Shown here in pieces: positions 16,588 through 25,820 of a DNA stretch of 55,781 nucleotides (position 1 is the stretch's first letter; every line of letters starts with the position of its first letter). The notes under the pieces were generated by a model that was not told the origin of the DNA, made no database searches, and saw only the letters and a list, made by a program, of their open reading frames with translations. The translations under genes were made by a program, and so were the position numbers. Source of the DNA: Vannielia sp. (GTDB taxonomy: Bacteria; Pseudomonadota; Alphaproteobacteria; Rhodobacterales; Rhodobacteraceae); contig NZ_JARGND010000001.1 in NCBI RefSeq assembly GCF_029212645.1, forward strand, positions 25,842 through 81,622, read 5' to 3'.

Positions 16588-17508
16588 ATGTCCATGAATC
16601 CACCCGCAAAAATAGGGAAACAGTGTGTGAACCTTGTACTGACAGTGGCGCAAATTGTCGCGCCGGTTTTCATATTGGCCGTAATTGGGGTTGGCTGGGT
16701 GAAACTGGGCCATGAATACCCGTTGCGCTTTATCACCAAGCTCACGATGACACTGGGAATTCCCTGCCTGATCTTCACCTCGTTGATGAAAACCGAGATT
16801 GATCCGGCGTCGCTGACCACCGTTTCACTCGCCGCTATCGTATCCTACGGGGCTGTCACTTTGCTGGTCTACGCCAAGGCCGTGGCACTGGGGCTCGACA
16901 AGCGCACCTACCTTGCGCCGCTCATCTTTGGCAATACCGGCAACCTTGGGATGCCGCTGGCGCTGTTTGCGTTTGGCGATGAGGGGCTGGGCTATGCCGT
17001 GGTGATCTTTGCGATCATGGCGATCTGGAGCTTTACCTTTGGGATCTGGCTGGTGTCGGGCGGGGGCAATCCGCTGAAATCTCTCAAGGAGCCTGTGGTG
17101 ATTGGCACCGCTCTTGGTGCGCTTTTCCTGTGGCAGGGCTGGCAAACCCCGGTTTGGCTGACCAACACGCTCACCATGCTGGGGCAAGTCGCCATTCCGC
17201 TGATGCTGATCACCCTTGGCGTGGCGGTGGCGCGGCTGACATCCGGAGACTTTGGGCGCGCGATATGGCTCTCAATCGCCAAGGCGGCGCTTTGTGCGGC
17301 GGTTGCGGTGGGCGTGGGCTATGGCTTTGGCCTGACGGGCATTCCTTTTGCGGTGCTGGTGCTGCAAATGATCACCCCCATCGCGGTGACAAACTACCTG
17401 TTGGCCGAGCGCTTTGGCGCAGATTCGCAGGCGGTTGCGGGGCTGGTTGTGGCCTCTACCCTGCTTTCGGTGCTGTTCCTGCCCCTCGCGCTGGCCTTCC
17501 TTGTTTGA
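16588..17508 (+). CDS. AEC-family transporter
   Basis: An inner-membrane carrier of the auxin efflux carrier (AEC) family, 306 residues with about ten hydrophobic helices in two halves. Helical segments include VAQIVAPVFILAVIGVGWV at the start, a central charged loop, and NTLTMLGQVAIPLMLITLGV in the second half. Substrates in bacteria are usually small carboxylates, but none can be named. Two starts are plausible: ATG 16588 (AGGGG upstream) and GTG 16627 (AGGGA upstream), the latter giving a more typical N-terminus beginning with NLVLTVAQ. Confidence 0.87.
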   Translation: MSMNPPAKIGKQCVNLVLTVAQIVAPVFILAVIGVGWVKLGHEYPLRFITKLTMTLGIPCLIFTSLMKTEIDPASLTTVSLAAIVSYGAVTLLVYAKAVALGLDKRTYLAPLIFGNTGNLGMPLALFAFGDEGLGYAVVIFAIMAIWSFTFGIWLVSGGGNPLKSLKEPVVIGTALGALFLWQGWQTPVWLTNTLTMLGQVAIPLMLITLGVAVARLTSGDFGRAIWLSIAKAALCAAVAVGVGYGFGLTGIPFAVLVLQMITPIAVTNYLLAERFGADSQAVAGLVVASTLLSVLFLPLALAFLV

Positions 17509-17626
17509 AACCAAACTCTGGGAAATGTGATCGCGGCCCGTGCTTTGCCCGTTTGCCCTGCCGGTGAATTGCCTTATGATTGCCGGCAAGAAAAACGCAT
17601 CAAGCGATAAAAAGAGCGAGCGAGCA

Positions 17627-18214
17627 ATGAGCAGGAAAATCGGCATCGTGCTGGTTCTGGGCCTTCTTGCGGCCTGTGGCGGCGGCAGTGATAAAAAATC
17701 CCCGAGAAATCTGGAAGATGCCTGTCTTTTGTTGCAGGAGCGGCCCACCTATTACCGCGCCTTCAAGAAGACAGAGAAAAACTGGGGCGTGCCGGTGCAT
17801 GTGCAGATGGCCACGATCCACCAGGAGAGCAAGTTTGACCCGGACGCCCGAACCCCCTTCAAATGGGCGGTGGGCGTGATCCCGATGGGGCGGCAAAGCT
17901 CGGCCTATGGCTACAGCCAGGCGCTGGATGCCACTTGGGAAGAATACAAAAAGGAAACCGGCAACCGGCGGGCCAAGCGCGACGATATCAAGGACGCGAC
18001 GGACTTCATGGGCTGGTACATGAACAAGACCCGCGAGCGGAACGGCGTATCGCTGACCGACGCGCGCAGCCAGTATCTGGCCTATCACGAGGGCCATACC
18101 GGCTTTCGCAACGCCAGCTACAACAGCAAGCCATGGCTGGTTCGGGTAGCCGGTGAGGTGGGCCTGCGCTCGGAAATCTATCGCGTGCAGCTGGCATCCT
18201 GCAGGAAGAACTAG
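17627..18214 (+). CDS. SLT-like lytic transglycosylase lipoprotein
   Basis: A 195-residue lipoprotein: signal peptide MSRKIGIVLVLGLLAAC with lipobox LAAC at residue 17, then Gly-rich. The rest resembles the transglycosylase SLT fold: VHVQMATIHQESKFDP holds the putative catalytic Glu, followed by SSAYGYSQALDATWEEY and the C-terminal YLAYHEGHTGFRN. It should cleave glycan strands in peptidoglycan from the membrane face. The start was chosen for the lipobox; the frame extends 29 codons upstream without signal-peptide features. A GC-rich hairpin follows the stop. Confidence 0.82.
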   Translation: MSRKIGIVLVLGLLAACGGGSDKKSPRNLEDACLLLQERPTYYRAFKKTEKNWGVPVHVQMATIHQESKFDPDARTPFKWAVGVIPMGRQSSAYGYSQALDATWEEYKKETGNRRAKRDDIKDATDFMGWYMNKTRERNGVSLTDARSQYLAYHEGHTGFRNASYNSKPWLVRVAGEVGLRSEIYRVQLASCRKN

Positions 18215-18223
18215 CGCCGCTGT

Positions 18224-18248
18224 CCCGCCGCCCGCAAGGTGCGGCGGG
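18224..18248 (+). terminator. GC-rich hairpin after the SLT lipoprotein
   Basis: CCCGCCGC (18224-18231) and GCGGCGGG (18241-18248) pair perfectly around a 9-base loop, ten bases after the stop. There is no T run, so it may be a weak or Rho-assisted terminator. Confidence 0.45.
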
Positions 18249-18298
18249 TGACAACGGGTCTTTGCAGCGATCACCGCTGAGGGTATGACATCGGCGTG

Positions 18299-18673
18299 AT
18301 GTTTGCCACGTTGTCTCGCCTTTTGCTGATTTGCACCCTGCTTCTGGGGCTGGTCTTTCCCAAGGCCACCGCCGTGCTGGCCGGTTTGGGGCTGGCGGGC
18401 GGCGAGACTATTGTGATCTGCACCGGCGACGGGTTGATCACCCTTCGGATTGCCCCGGACGGCACCCCCATGGAGGTGCCGGATGCCACCGCAGAGGCCG
18501 AGCAGCCCTGCACCATGAGCCATGCGGCGCTGCCGGATGTGTCTGCCCGCTCGGGCGAGGCCCGCATCCTGCGCCCGCTCCCCCATTTGCTGCCCGCAGA
18601 GCCTTTGGCGCTGCACCCGCTGCAAGCGCACCATGAGGGTGCGCCACGCGGCCCCCCTCCTGCCTTCGGCTGA
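18299..18673 (+). CDS. small secreted protein, DUF2946-like
   Basis: A 124-residue protein beginning with a hydrophobic signal sequence (MFATLSRLLLICTLLLGLVF), followed by VICTGDGLITLRIAPDGTP, then an acidic region and EQPCTMSHAA. The two Cys and His-containing tail recall DUF2946 proteins, often found beside copper or PepSY/TonB genes, but the match is by eye and weak. GTG 18296 is an alternative start. It lies 79 bases upstream of the PepSY protein on the same strand and probably shares its transcript. Confidence 0.6.
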   Translation: MFATLSRLLLICTLLLGLVFPKATAVLAGLGLAGGETIVICTGDGLITLRIAPDGTPMEVPDATAEAEQPCTMSHAALPDVSARSGEARILRPLPHLLPAEPLALHPLQAHHEGAPRGPPPAFG

Positions 18674-18752
18674 TCAAACCCCACGACAAACCGATCAATC
18701 GAAATTCATGCACCGGACAGGCCCCTGCGCCGCCGGGCAACAGGAGTGCACT

Positions 18753-20180
18753 ATGCAAGACACCCTCAAACGGCAGGAAGCCCCTGCCCGCTATCGCGCC
18801 GTGTGGCGATGGCACTTTTACGCCGGGCTCTATGTGATCCCGTTTTTCATCATGCTGGCTCTCAGCGGGATGGCGATGCTGTGGCTCGCCTTTGTTGACG
18901 GGCGCGATGGCGAGCACACCGCGGTGGTGGCGCAAGAGGCCCCGCTGGCGGCGGTTTCGGCGCAGGCAGAGGCCGCGCTGAGCGCCTTCCCCGATGGCAC
19001 GCTGGCGCAATACATCGCCCCCCGGCGCGACGATCTGGCCGCGATCTTCCGGGTGGATACGGCGGAAGGCCCGATGATGGCCGTCATCAACCCCTATACC
19101 GCCGAACTGCTGGAGAGCTTTCCGCGCCGCAGCGGCTGGTATGACACGATGGATAACCTCCACGGCACGCTGCTGCTTGGGGTAACGGGGGATCGGATGA
19201 TCGAGATCGCCGCCTCGCTGGGCATCGTGCTGCTGGTCACGGGGCTTTACCTGTGGTGGCCGCGCAATGGCCAGGGGCTGCGCGCCCTTGTGCCAAGCTG
19301 GGGCCGGGGTGGCCGCAGCGGATGGAAGTCCCTGCATGGCTCGGTGGCGACCTGGATTTCGGTGGTGCTGCTGTTTTTCCTCATCTCCGGGCTGTCCTGG
19401 TCCGGGGTTTGGGGCGAGAAGATGGTGCAGGCGTGGTCAAGCTTTCCGGAAGGCAAGTACAGCGGCGTGCCGATCAGCGATGTGACCCACGCCGAGGCGC
19501 TGAACGGCGGCACCAAAGAGGTGCCATGGGCGCTGGAGCAAACGCTGATGCCTGCCTCTGATCCACACGCGAACCATGGCGCGAACGCCGCAGCAGCCGC
19601 GGGCGGCGAGGCCGAGGCTGGCACTGGCGCCGGGCCGCTGCCGGATATCGACCGGGTCAATGCCTTTGCGCGCAGCACCGGGTTTGACGGGCGCTACCAG
19701 CTGAACCTGCCAAAGGGGGACACCGGGGTTTGGACGCTGAGCCGCGATTCCATGAGCACCGATAGTGTAAACCCCACAAGTGACCGGATCCTCCACCTTG
19801 ATCGCTACTCAGGCGAGGTGCTGGCCGATGTTCGCTACGCCGATTACTCGCTGATGGGCAAGGCAATGGCGGTGGGGATTGCGCTGCACATGGGCACTTT
19901 GGGCCTGTGGAGCGTGCTGGCAAACACCCTGTTCTGCCTTGCGGTGCTGTTCGTTTGCGTCTCGGGCGTGGTGATGTGGTGGAAGCGGCGGCCTGCCGGC
20001 CTGCGCGGATTGGCGGCCCCGCCACCGCCGCCCGCCCTGCCCCATTGGCCCGGCGCTGTGGCGATTGCCCTTGTGCTTGGCCTCGCCTTCCCGATGGCCG
20101 GGATCACCCTTGCTGCGGTGCTGTTGGTTGATGCCGGGCTGCGGCCCATGCTGCGCCCGGTCTTTGCCCGCCAGGGTTAA
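18753..20180 (+). CDS. PepSY-associated transmembrane protein
   Basis: A 475-residue inner-membrane protein of the PepSY_TM family. A first helix (YAGLYVIPFFIMLALSGMAM) carries the typical HFYAGLY start. A periplasmic PepSY-like region follows, then helices around residues 150-170 (SLGIVLLVTGLYLWWPR) and 190-215 (SGLSWSGVWG), a large periplasmic loop, and four C-terminal helices. Related proteins assist siderophore or metal uptake, some as ferric-siderophore reductases; no TonB receptor is adjacent, so the role is uncertain. The start is set by CAGGAG before the ATG at 18753. A very strong terminator follows. Confidence 0.85.
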   Translation: MQDTLKRQEAPARYRAVWRWHFYAGLYVIPFFIMLALSGMAMLWLAFVDGRDGEHTAVVAQEAPLAAVSAQAEAALSAFPDGTLAQYIAPRRDDLAAIFRVDTAEGPMMAVINPYTAELLESFPRRSGWYDTMDNLHGTLLLGVTGDRMIEIAASLGIVLLVTGLYLWWPRNGQGLRALVPSWGRGGRSGWKSLHGSVATWISVVLLFFLISGLSWSGVWGEKMVQAWSSFPEGKYSGVPISDVTHAEALNGGTKEVPWALEQTLMPASDPHANHGANAAAAAGGEAEAGTGAGPLPDIDRVNAFARSTGFDGRYQLNLPKGDTGVWTLSRDSMSTDSVNPTSDRILHLDRYSGEVLADVRYADYSLMGKAMAVGIALHMGTLGLWSVLANTLFCLAVLFVCVSGVVMWWKRRPAGLRGLAAPPPPPALPHWPGAVAIALVLGLAFPMAGITLAAVLLVDAGLRPMLRPVFARQG

Positions 20181-20188
20181 ACCAAAAG

Positions 20189-20220
20189 AGGCCGGCCCTT
20201 TGGTTGGGGCCGGCCTTTAT
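20189..20220. terminator. bidirectional terminator between PepSY gene and lolA
   Basis: AGGCCGGCCC (20189-20198) and GGGCCGGCCT (20207-20216) form a perfect 10-bp stem with an 8-base loop, preceded by AAAAG and followed by TTTATT. The two genes converge here, and the hairpin can serve both strands. Confidence 0.85.
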
Positions 20221-20238
20221 TACCTTGCTCGTGACGCT

Positions 20239-20844
20239 TTAGTTTCCGCGCTTGGCCGCCTCTTGCGGGATGCTGAAAAGCGACGCGCCCAAGGAGCCGC
20301 CCTTTTTCAACTCTCCCAGCACCACGGTGGTTTGGGTGCCGCTGTCATCGGTGATGACCCATTGGCGCAACTCGACCGGCGAAGAGGTAAACACCAGCTC
20401 GATATGGCCATACTCCGGGTGCTCAGGGTCCTGTGCGCGGATGGTTGTGGTTTTACCGTCAGACTTGTGGCCGGTGATCATCCCGGAGCGGTTGAAATCC
20501 ACCGTCTTGGCAAGGATGATCGACAGCGGCGTGCGCTTGAGCGGGTATTGCTCGGGGCCGGTGTTGGACTTGCCATCAAAGATCGCCACCTGCCCGCCGC
20601 CAGCCATCACAAGGCTTTGGTCGGGCGGGTTATACTCAAACCGGATGCGCCCGGGGCGATGGATGAAGATCGTGCCGGTAGAGATGGTGCCATCACTGTT
20701 GATCTGGGTGAACTCGCCGGTCGCCGTTTTGAAGTTGTTGAGATACGCCGACAGCGCGTTGAGCGAGACCTTTTCCGCCGCAGCGGGAAGGGCCAGCGCC
20801 AGCATCAAAAGCGGCGCCACGAGAAGGGTGCGGATCGATTTCAT
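20239..20844 (-). CDS. lolA: outer-membrane lipoprotein carrier LolA
   Basis: Periplasmic chaperone that carries lipoproteins from LolCDE to the outer membrane. The 201 residues include a Sec signal peptide (MKSIRTLLVAPLLMLALALP) and the LolA half-barrel: YLNNFKTATGEFTQ, GTIFIHRPGRIRFEYNPPD, and the aromatic/hydrophobic strand pattern in the middle. In Rhodobacteraceae lolA commonly follows ftsK; here a plus-strand DUF457 gene separates them. Its TAA stop lies in TAAAGCGTCACG, which matches the end of the dispersed element described elsewhere in this window. Confidence 0.92.
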   Translation of the reverse strand: MKSIRTLLVAPLLMLALALPAAAEKVSLNALSAYLNNFKTATGEFTQINSDGTISTGTIFIHRPGRIRFEYNPPDQSLVMAGGGQVAIFDGKSNTGPEQYPLKRTPLSIILAKTVDFNRSGMITGHKSDGKTTTIRAQDPEHPEYGHIELVFTSSPVELRQWVITDDSGTQTTVVLGELKKGGSLGASLFSIPQEAAKRGN

Positions 20845-20950
20845 GCGTCCTACCTATGTTGTTTCTTCTGGGTTTTCACCCGGTTGGCGATAACTTAGGC
20901 CCATTCTCGCTGATATACGATAACATCCGAGTGTGAAGGGATAACAGCCT

Positions 20951-21445
20951 GTGTTTATTGCTCATTTACCGGCGGGATACCTTTTGGCGCGCGGTTTGCA
21001 AAAGGTCAGGCGCGCGCCTTTGGCGGCCTTTGGCGTGGGGCTTGCGGCCTCGGTGTTGCCGGATGTTGATATGGTGTGGTTCTATCTTGTCGACCGCCGC
21101 CAGCACCCGCACCATGATTACCTGTTTCACGCGCCCCTCTTTTGGGCGGCGATATGCGCTGTCTGGTGGGTTGGCGGGCGGTGGCTGGGATATGCACGCG
21201 CCGGGCTTTACGCAGGCTTCGCCTTTGCCGGGCTATGGCTGCACATGACGCTGGATTCCTTTGCCGCCGAGATCCGCTGGCTCTGGCCCTTCAGCGATAC
21301 CCGTTTCGAGATCACCCGCGTGCCCAACCAAGGCTATGACTGGTGGGTCTGGAACTTTGTGCTGCACTGGACCTTCGCCGTGGAGCTGGCGATTTGCGCC
21401 GCCGCGCTGGCGCTACTCATCCGGGAGCTTCGCCGGGGAGGTTGA
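20951..21445 (+). CDS. DUF457 / YdjM-like membrane metal-dependent hydrolase
   Basis: A 164-residue integral membrane protein resembling the YdjM/DUF457 family of membrane-bound metal-dependent hydrolases. It begins (GTG start) FIAHLPAGYLLARGLQ, has LPDVDMVWFYLVDRRQHPHH with a His cluster, FHAPLFWA, and LWLHMTLDSF, which together supply the family's His/Asp metal-ligand pattern. Four hydrophobic helices are visible. Function is not known. It sits between lolA and ftsK on the opposite strand, interrupting their usual order. Confidence 0.75.
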   Translation: MFIAHLPAGYLLARGLQKVRRAPLAAFGVGLAASVLPDVDMVWFYLVDRRQHPHHDYLFHAPLFWAAICAVWWVGGRWLGYARAGLYAGFAFAGLWLHMTLDSFAAEIRWLWPFSDTRFEITRVPNQGYDWWVWNFVLHWTFAVELAICAAALALLIRELRRGG

Positions 21446-21463
21446 GGGTTAGGTGGGTTGGCA

Positions 21464-21492
21464 CCCACCCTACGGGCAATCTGTAGGGTGGG
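21464..21492. terminator. hairpin between converging DUF457 gene and ftsK
   Basis: CCCACCCTAC (21464-21473) and GTAGGGTGGG (21483-21492) form a perfect 10-bp stem. Just upstream GGTGGGT (21452-21458) can pair instead with ACCCACC (21463-21469), giving an alternative hairpin. It separates two converging stop codons and probably terminates both transcripts. The sequence resembles a common intergenic repeat of proteobacteria. Confidence 0.6.
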
Positions 21493-21513
21493 CGCTATAA
21501 CCCATCCCTCGGT

Positions 21514-24414
21514 TTACTGCGGCTCAGGGGCCAAAATCTCGCGCTTGCCAACGTGGTTGGCCGCCGTGACAAGCCCGTTGTCTTCCATCTGCTCCACAAG
21601 GCGGGCGGCCTTGTTGTAGCCGATGGCGAGCTTGCGTTGGATGTAGCTGGTGGAGCATTTGCGATCCTGGATCACGATCTGCACCGCCTGATCGTAAAGC
21701 GCATCTTCACCGTCGGTGTTGCCACCAAGGCCAAGCACCAGATCAATGTCGTTTTCCTTGTCATCCTCCGGGCCATCAACCACGCCGCTCACATATTCCG
21801 GCACGCCGAAGCTCTTGAGGTGGTTCACAACCTCCTCAACCTCTTCGTCCGAAACGAACGGCCCGTGAACCCGCTGGATGCGCCCGCCGCCGGCCATGTA
21901 AAGCATGTCTCCCATGCCCAAAAGCTGCTCGGCGCCCATTTCGCCAAGGATGGTGCGGCTGTCGATCTTGCTCGTTACCTGGAAGTTGGCCTTGATGGTG
22001 CCGGTGATCACATCCACCGAGGGGCGCTGCGTGGCCATGATGAGGTGAATGCCCGAGGCCCGCGCCATTTGCGCAAGGCGTTGGATACAAGCCTCGATCT
22101 CCTTGCCCGCGACCATCATCAGATCAGCCATCTCATCGACGATCACCACGATGAAGGGCAGGGTTTCGGGCTTGAACTCCTCGGTCTCGAACACGGGTTC
22201 GCCGGTATCATCGTCAAAGCCGGTCTGGATGGTGCGCGAAAACAGCTCGCCCTTGGACAGGGTTTCGCGGACGCGGGCGTTATAGCCCTCGATGTTGCGC
22301 ACGCCCATCTTCGACATCTTGCGATAGCGGTCTTCCATCTCGCCGACGACCCACTTGAGCGCGACAACCGCCTTTTTCGGGTCGGTCACCACCGGGCTGA
22401 GCAGGTGGGGAATGCCATCATAGACGCTCAGTTCGAGCATCTTGGGGTCAATCATCACCAGCCGCAGCTCATCGGGGGAGAGCTTGTAGAGCAGGCTCAG
22501 GATCATGGTGTTGATCGCCACCGATTTGCCTGAGCCAGTGGTCCCGGCGATCAGCAGGTGGGGCATTTTGGCGAGGTTGGCCACAACCGGCTCACCGCCA
22601 ATGTCCTTGCCCAGCGCCAGCGGCAGGCGGTGATTGCCATCGCCATAATCACGGCCCGACAGGATTTCGCGGAAGTTCACCATTTCACGCTGGTCATTGG
22701 GCAGTTCGATGCCAATCACCGAGCGGCCCGGCACGGTGGAAACCCGCGCCGCAAGGGCCGACATGGAGCGCGCGATATCATCGGCCAGCCCGATCACGCG
22801 GCTGGCCTTGAGGCCCGGCGCAGGCTCCAGCTCATACATGGTAACAACGGGGCCGGGACGTACCGAAACGATCTCGCCGCGCACACCGTAATCATCCAGC
22901 ACCGACTCGAGCATCCGGGCATTTTCTTCCAGCGCTTCATCCGAAAGCGAGGCGCGGTCGATCTTTTTTGCGGTGCCAAGCAACGACAGGGGAGGCAGCT
23001 CAAACCCGGTGCTGGAGGACTGCTCCTCGAAGGCCAGCGCAGGCTGCGCCTCGGCCTGAGCGCGGCGGGAGGGTTGCACTGTTTTGCGCGGCGGATGCTG
23101 CACCACGGCGCGCGGCTCTGGCACCGGCGGGGCGGCATAGCTGGCGGCGGCAGGCTGGGGCGGCGACGCGGCCTCCTCCGGCGCAGGCGCATAGGCCAGA
23201 GGCTCGGCCATGAGGGGCGGCACCGGCGGCAAAGTTGCCATGGGCGGTGTGGCAGCAGCCTCGCCCTCAACCGCGTCATCCATCATCGCCATCGGCGCGG
23301 GGGGCACGGCGCCACGGGTGTTCACCACCAGAGGCTGGGGCGCACGGGCCCGTAGCGGCGGCTCGGCGGGCAGCCCGTTGGTGAGCGCCGGGCGCACGGC
23401 CTGGCCACCGCGGGCACGCTGGCGGATCGCATCGGAAATCCGCGCCTTGATGCGCTCATCGGTGGGGGCCTCGGCCTCGCCGGCATTGGCCTCAAGCACG
23501 GGATCATGGGTCACAAGCTCTGGCTCGGCGCGCTTCACGAAGCCGGTGACCTGGGCCAGAAGGCCCTTCTTTTCAGGCACATGGGCGGCAGGTGCGGCAA
23601 GCGGCTCGATCACCGGATCATCCTCGCGCACCACCAGCGGGCGCGGGGTAAAATCAGGGCGGGTGGAATGCTGCGGCGCGGGCGCAGAGGCCTCGGCCAG
23701 CAGCGCGGCATCGCGGCGGGCGGCGCGGCGTTCGCGCAGGGATTGCGCAAGGCCAAGCGAGCCTTCCGCCCCCTTGCCAAGCAGCTTGGCCACACCGGCA
23801 TAGGCCACGATCATGCCAACCATCAGGAAACGGCCAAAGCGCTGCATCTCGGGCCGGGTGCACCCCACGGCAAAGAGCACCAGCGCCAGCGCGCCAAGGC
23901 CCATCGGGATTGCCAGCACGCGCACGCCCGCGCCTGCGCCAAACGGCAGGATCGTGAGCAAAGCGCCCAGAACGGTATCACCAAACAGCCCGCCCAGCCC
24001 AAAGGAGTGGGTCCAGCCGGTGCCGGGAGACAGCATGGCGCCATAGATCGCCGCCGCAGCAATGGCGATGGGCGCAAAGATCAGCCGCCCCAGCGCCCGC
24101 TCGCTGCCAAGGTGGCGGGTAAAGCGCAGGCCCCAGGCGGCAAGGATCACAGGGATGGTCCAGGACGCATAGCCAACGATGATGAACAGCGGCCCGGCAA
24201 CCGAAGCCCCGAAACGGCCCAGCAGGTTTTGCGCCGGGTCGTCGGTGGCCGAAAGCCACGACGGATCATCGGGGACGTAAGAGCCGAGAATCAAAGCGAT
24301 AAGAAGGGCCGCGCCCAGCATCCCGAGCCCGGCAAGCTCGCGCCCGCGCCGCTCGATGGCTGCCTGCATATTGCTGTCGAAAAGCGGATCGCGCTGTTTT
24401 GCCTGATATGCCAT
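21514..24414 (-). CDS. ftsK: DNA translocase FtsK
   Basis: Septal DNA pump that clears and aligns the terminus region during division. The 966-residue protein has the three expected parts: an N-terminal membrane domain with about four helices (residues 25-200), a long Ala/Pro-rich linker (about 230-470), and the RecA-like motor with Walker [16 protein letters not shown], Walker [15 protein letters not shown], plus [13 protein letters not shown]. The C-terminal gamma winged helix ([19 protein letters not shown]) recognises KOPS. The start is set at [13 protein letters not shown] with GAGGGA upstream; a TTG nine codons earlier is less likely. The aminotransferase gene ends 23 bases upstream. 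Confidence 0.96.
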   Translation of the reverse strand: MAYQAKQRDPLFDSNMQAAIERRGRELAGLGMLGAALLIALILGSYVPDDPSWLSATDDPAQNLLGRFGASVAGPLFIIVGYASWTIPVILAAWGLRFTRHLGSERALGRLIFAPIAIAAAAIYGAMLSPGTGWTHSFGLGGLFGDTVLGALLTILPFGAGAGVRVLAIPMGLGALALVLFAVGCTRPEMQRFGRFLMVGMIVAYAGVAKLLGKGAEGSLGLAQSLRERRAARRDAALLAEASAPAPQHSTRPDFTPRPLVVREDDPVIEPLAAPAAHVPEKKGLLAQVTGFVKRAEPELVTHDPVLEANAGEAEAPTDERIKARISDAIRQRARGGQAVRPALTNGLPAEPPLRARAPQPLVVNTRGAVPPAPMAMMDDAVEGEAAATPPMATLPPVPPLMAEPLAYAPAPEEAASPPQPAAASYAAPPVPEPRAVVQHPPRKTVQPSRRAQAEAQPALAFEEQSSSTGFELPPLSLLGTAKKIDRASLSDEALEENARMLESVLDDYGVRGEIVSVRPGPVVTMYELEPAPGLKASRVIGLADDIARSMSALAARVSTVPGRSVIGIELPNDQREMVNFREILSGRDYGDGNHRLPLALGKDIGGEPVVANLAKMPHLLIAGTTGSGKSVAINTMILSLLYKLSPDELRLVMIDPKMLELSVYDGIPHLLSPVVTDPKKAVVALKWVVGEMEDRYRKMSKMGVRNIEGYNARVRETLSKGELFSRTIQTGFDDDTGEPVFETEEFKPETLPFIVVIVDEMADLMMVAGKEIEACIQRLAQMARASGIHLIMATQRPSVDVITGTIKANFQVTSKIDSRTILGEMGAEQLLGMGDMLYMAGGGRIQRVHGPFVSDEEVEEVVNHLKSFGVPEYVSGVVDGPEDDKENDIDLVLGLGGNTDGEDALYDQAVQIVIQDRKCSTSYIQRKLAIGYNKAARLVEQMEDNGLVTAANHVGKREILAPEPQ

Positions 24415-24437
24415 TTTTTGTCCCTCGTCCCTGTCCC

Positions 24438-25625
24438 TCAAGTGGCGAGGCAGTCACGCAGCCGCGTGAGCCCGTCCTGCAACTCGTCCATGTCTTTTGT
24501 TACCATCGCCACGCGGATGTAGCCCGCGCCGGGGTTTTCCCCGTTTACCGCGCGGCCCAGATAGGCCCCCGGCAGCACCTTCACCCCGGTCTCACGCCAG
24601 GCTTTCAGGGCGGCTTGCTCGCTGTCAGCCACCCGCAACCACAGGAAAAACCCGCCCTGTGGCCCACGGTAGCCCGGCCAGCCGGAGAAGATCTCATCGG
24701 CCAGCGCATACTTTTGCCGATAAAGCGCGCGGCTTTCCTCAACATGCGCCTCATCACACCAGGCCAGCTCTGCCACGCGCTGAAGCGGCAGCGGCAGCGG
24801 TGCCCCGGCATAGGCGCGCAATTGCTTGATGTGTTTGATGTTTTCCGGCCCCGACGCCACGAAGCCAGAGCGCAATCCGGGCAGGTTTGACCGTTTGGAC
24901 AGCGAGTGGAACGATACCACGCTCTCAGGGTCGGCGCCCAAGGTGGCGGCCATTTCAAGCGCACCGGGCGGCGGCGTATCGCGGTAGATTTCCGAGTAGC
25001 ACTCATCGGCGAAGATCGTGAAGCCGAAGCTTTGCGCAATGGCGATCAACTCTTGCCAGTAAGGCGTGTCGGCTACCGCGCCCTGCGGGTTGGAGGGCGA
25101 GCAGATATAGGCAATCGCCGCGCGGTTCAGCACATCCTCGGGCAGGCTGGCGAAATCCGGCAGAAAGCCGGTGTCTTCGGTCGCGGGCACCATCACCGGC
25201 TCGGCCCCGGCAGCCGCGGCGGCCACCGCATAAACCTGATAGAACGGATTGGGGATCAGCACCGTTGGCGTATCGCCATTGCGGGCCTGTTCGGGGCATA
25301 GCGCAAGGCAGGCATTGAACAGCCCCTCACGGGTGCCGTTGAGCGCCATCACCTGCGTTTCAGGGTCAAGCGACACGCCATAGCGGCGCTTGAGCCAGCC
25401 GGTGATCGCCTTCAGCAATTCAGGCGTGCCGGGGTTGGGCGGATAGGTGGCAAAGCCCTGCATGTGCTCGGTGATGATCGGCGCAACAAAGCCCGGAAGC
25501 CCATGGCCCGGCTGGCCGATGGTCATATCACAGACCTTGCCGCCCGGCGGGGTGCCGGCCAGAAGCGTGCGCAGACGCGGAAACGCATAGTCAGGGAGGT
25601 TCGAAAACCGCTCCGGATAGGTCAT
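24438..25625 (-). CDS. class I/II PLP aminotransferase, DapC-like
   Basis: A 395-residue fold-type I aminotransferase. The PLP lysine is Lys244 in [30 protein letters not shown] and [12 protein letters not shown] supply the other cofactor contacts. The [10 protein letters not shown] motif is typical of the DapC (succinyldiaminopimelate transaminase) group, so a role in lysine/peptidoglycan diaminopimelate supply is likely, but specificity cannot be proved by eye. It lies directly upstream of ftsK on the same strand. Confidence 0.85.
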   Translation of the reverse strand: MTYPERFSNLPDYAFPRLRTLLAGTPPGGKVCDMTIGQPGHGLPGFVAPIITEHMQGFATYPPNPGTPELLKAITGWLKRRYGVSLDPETQVMALNGTREGLFNACLALCPEQARNGDTPTVLIPNPFYQVYAVAAAAAGAEPVMVPATEDTGFLPDFASLPEDVLNRAAIAYICSPSNPQGAVADTPYWQELIAIAQSFGFTIFADECYSEIYRDTPPPGALEMAATLGADPESVVSFHSLSKRSNLPGLRSGFVASGPENIKHIKQLRAYAGAPLPLPLQRVAELAWCDEAHVEESRALYRQKYALADEIFSGWPGYRGPQGGFFLWLRVADSEQAALKAWRETGVKVLPGAYLGRAVNGENPGAGYIRVAMVTKDMDELQDGLTRLRDCLAT

Positions 25626-25820
25626 TGGTTTTATTTACTTGTTCTGCCTCGGGTGCCGGGTCTATGCCCCGCTTTGCCCCAGATTAGGCCGCGCAGGCGG
25701 GGTTCGTCCAGCCGCGAGTGGGTGTTTTCTCACCGGGAGGGGGTGAATTGTGGCATTTGAGTCGATGGACGGGCCGCGCGTGGGCGGATTACAGGCCGAT
25801 CTGGCCGCAATGCCCTTGGG

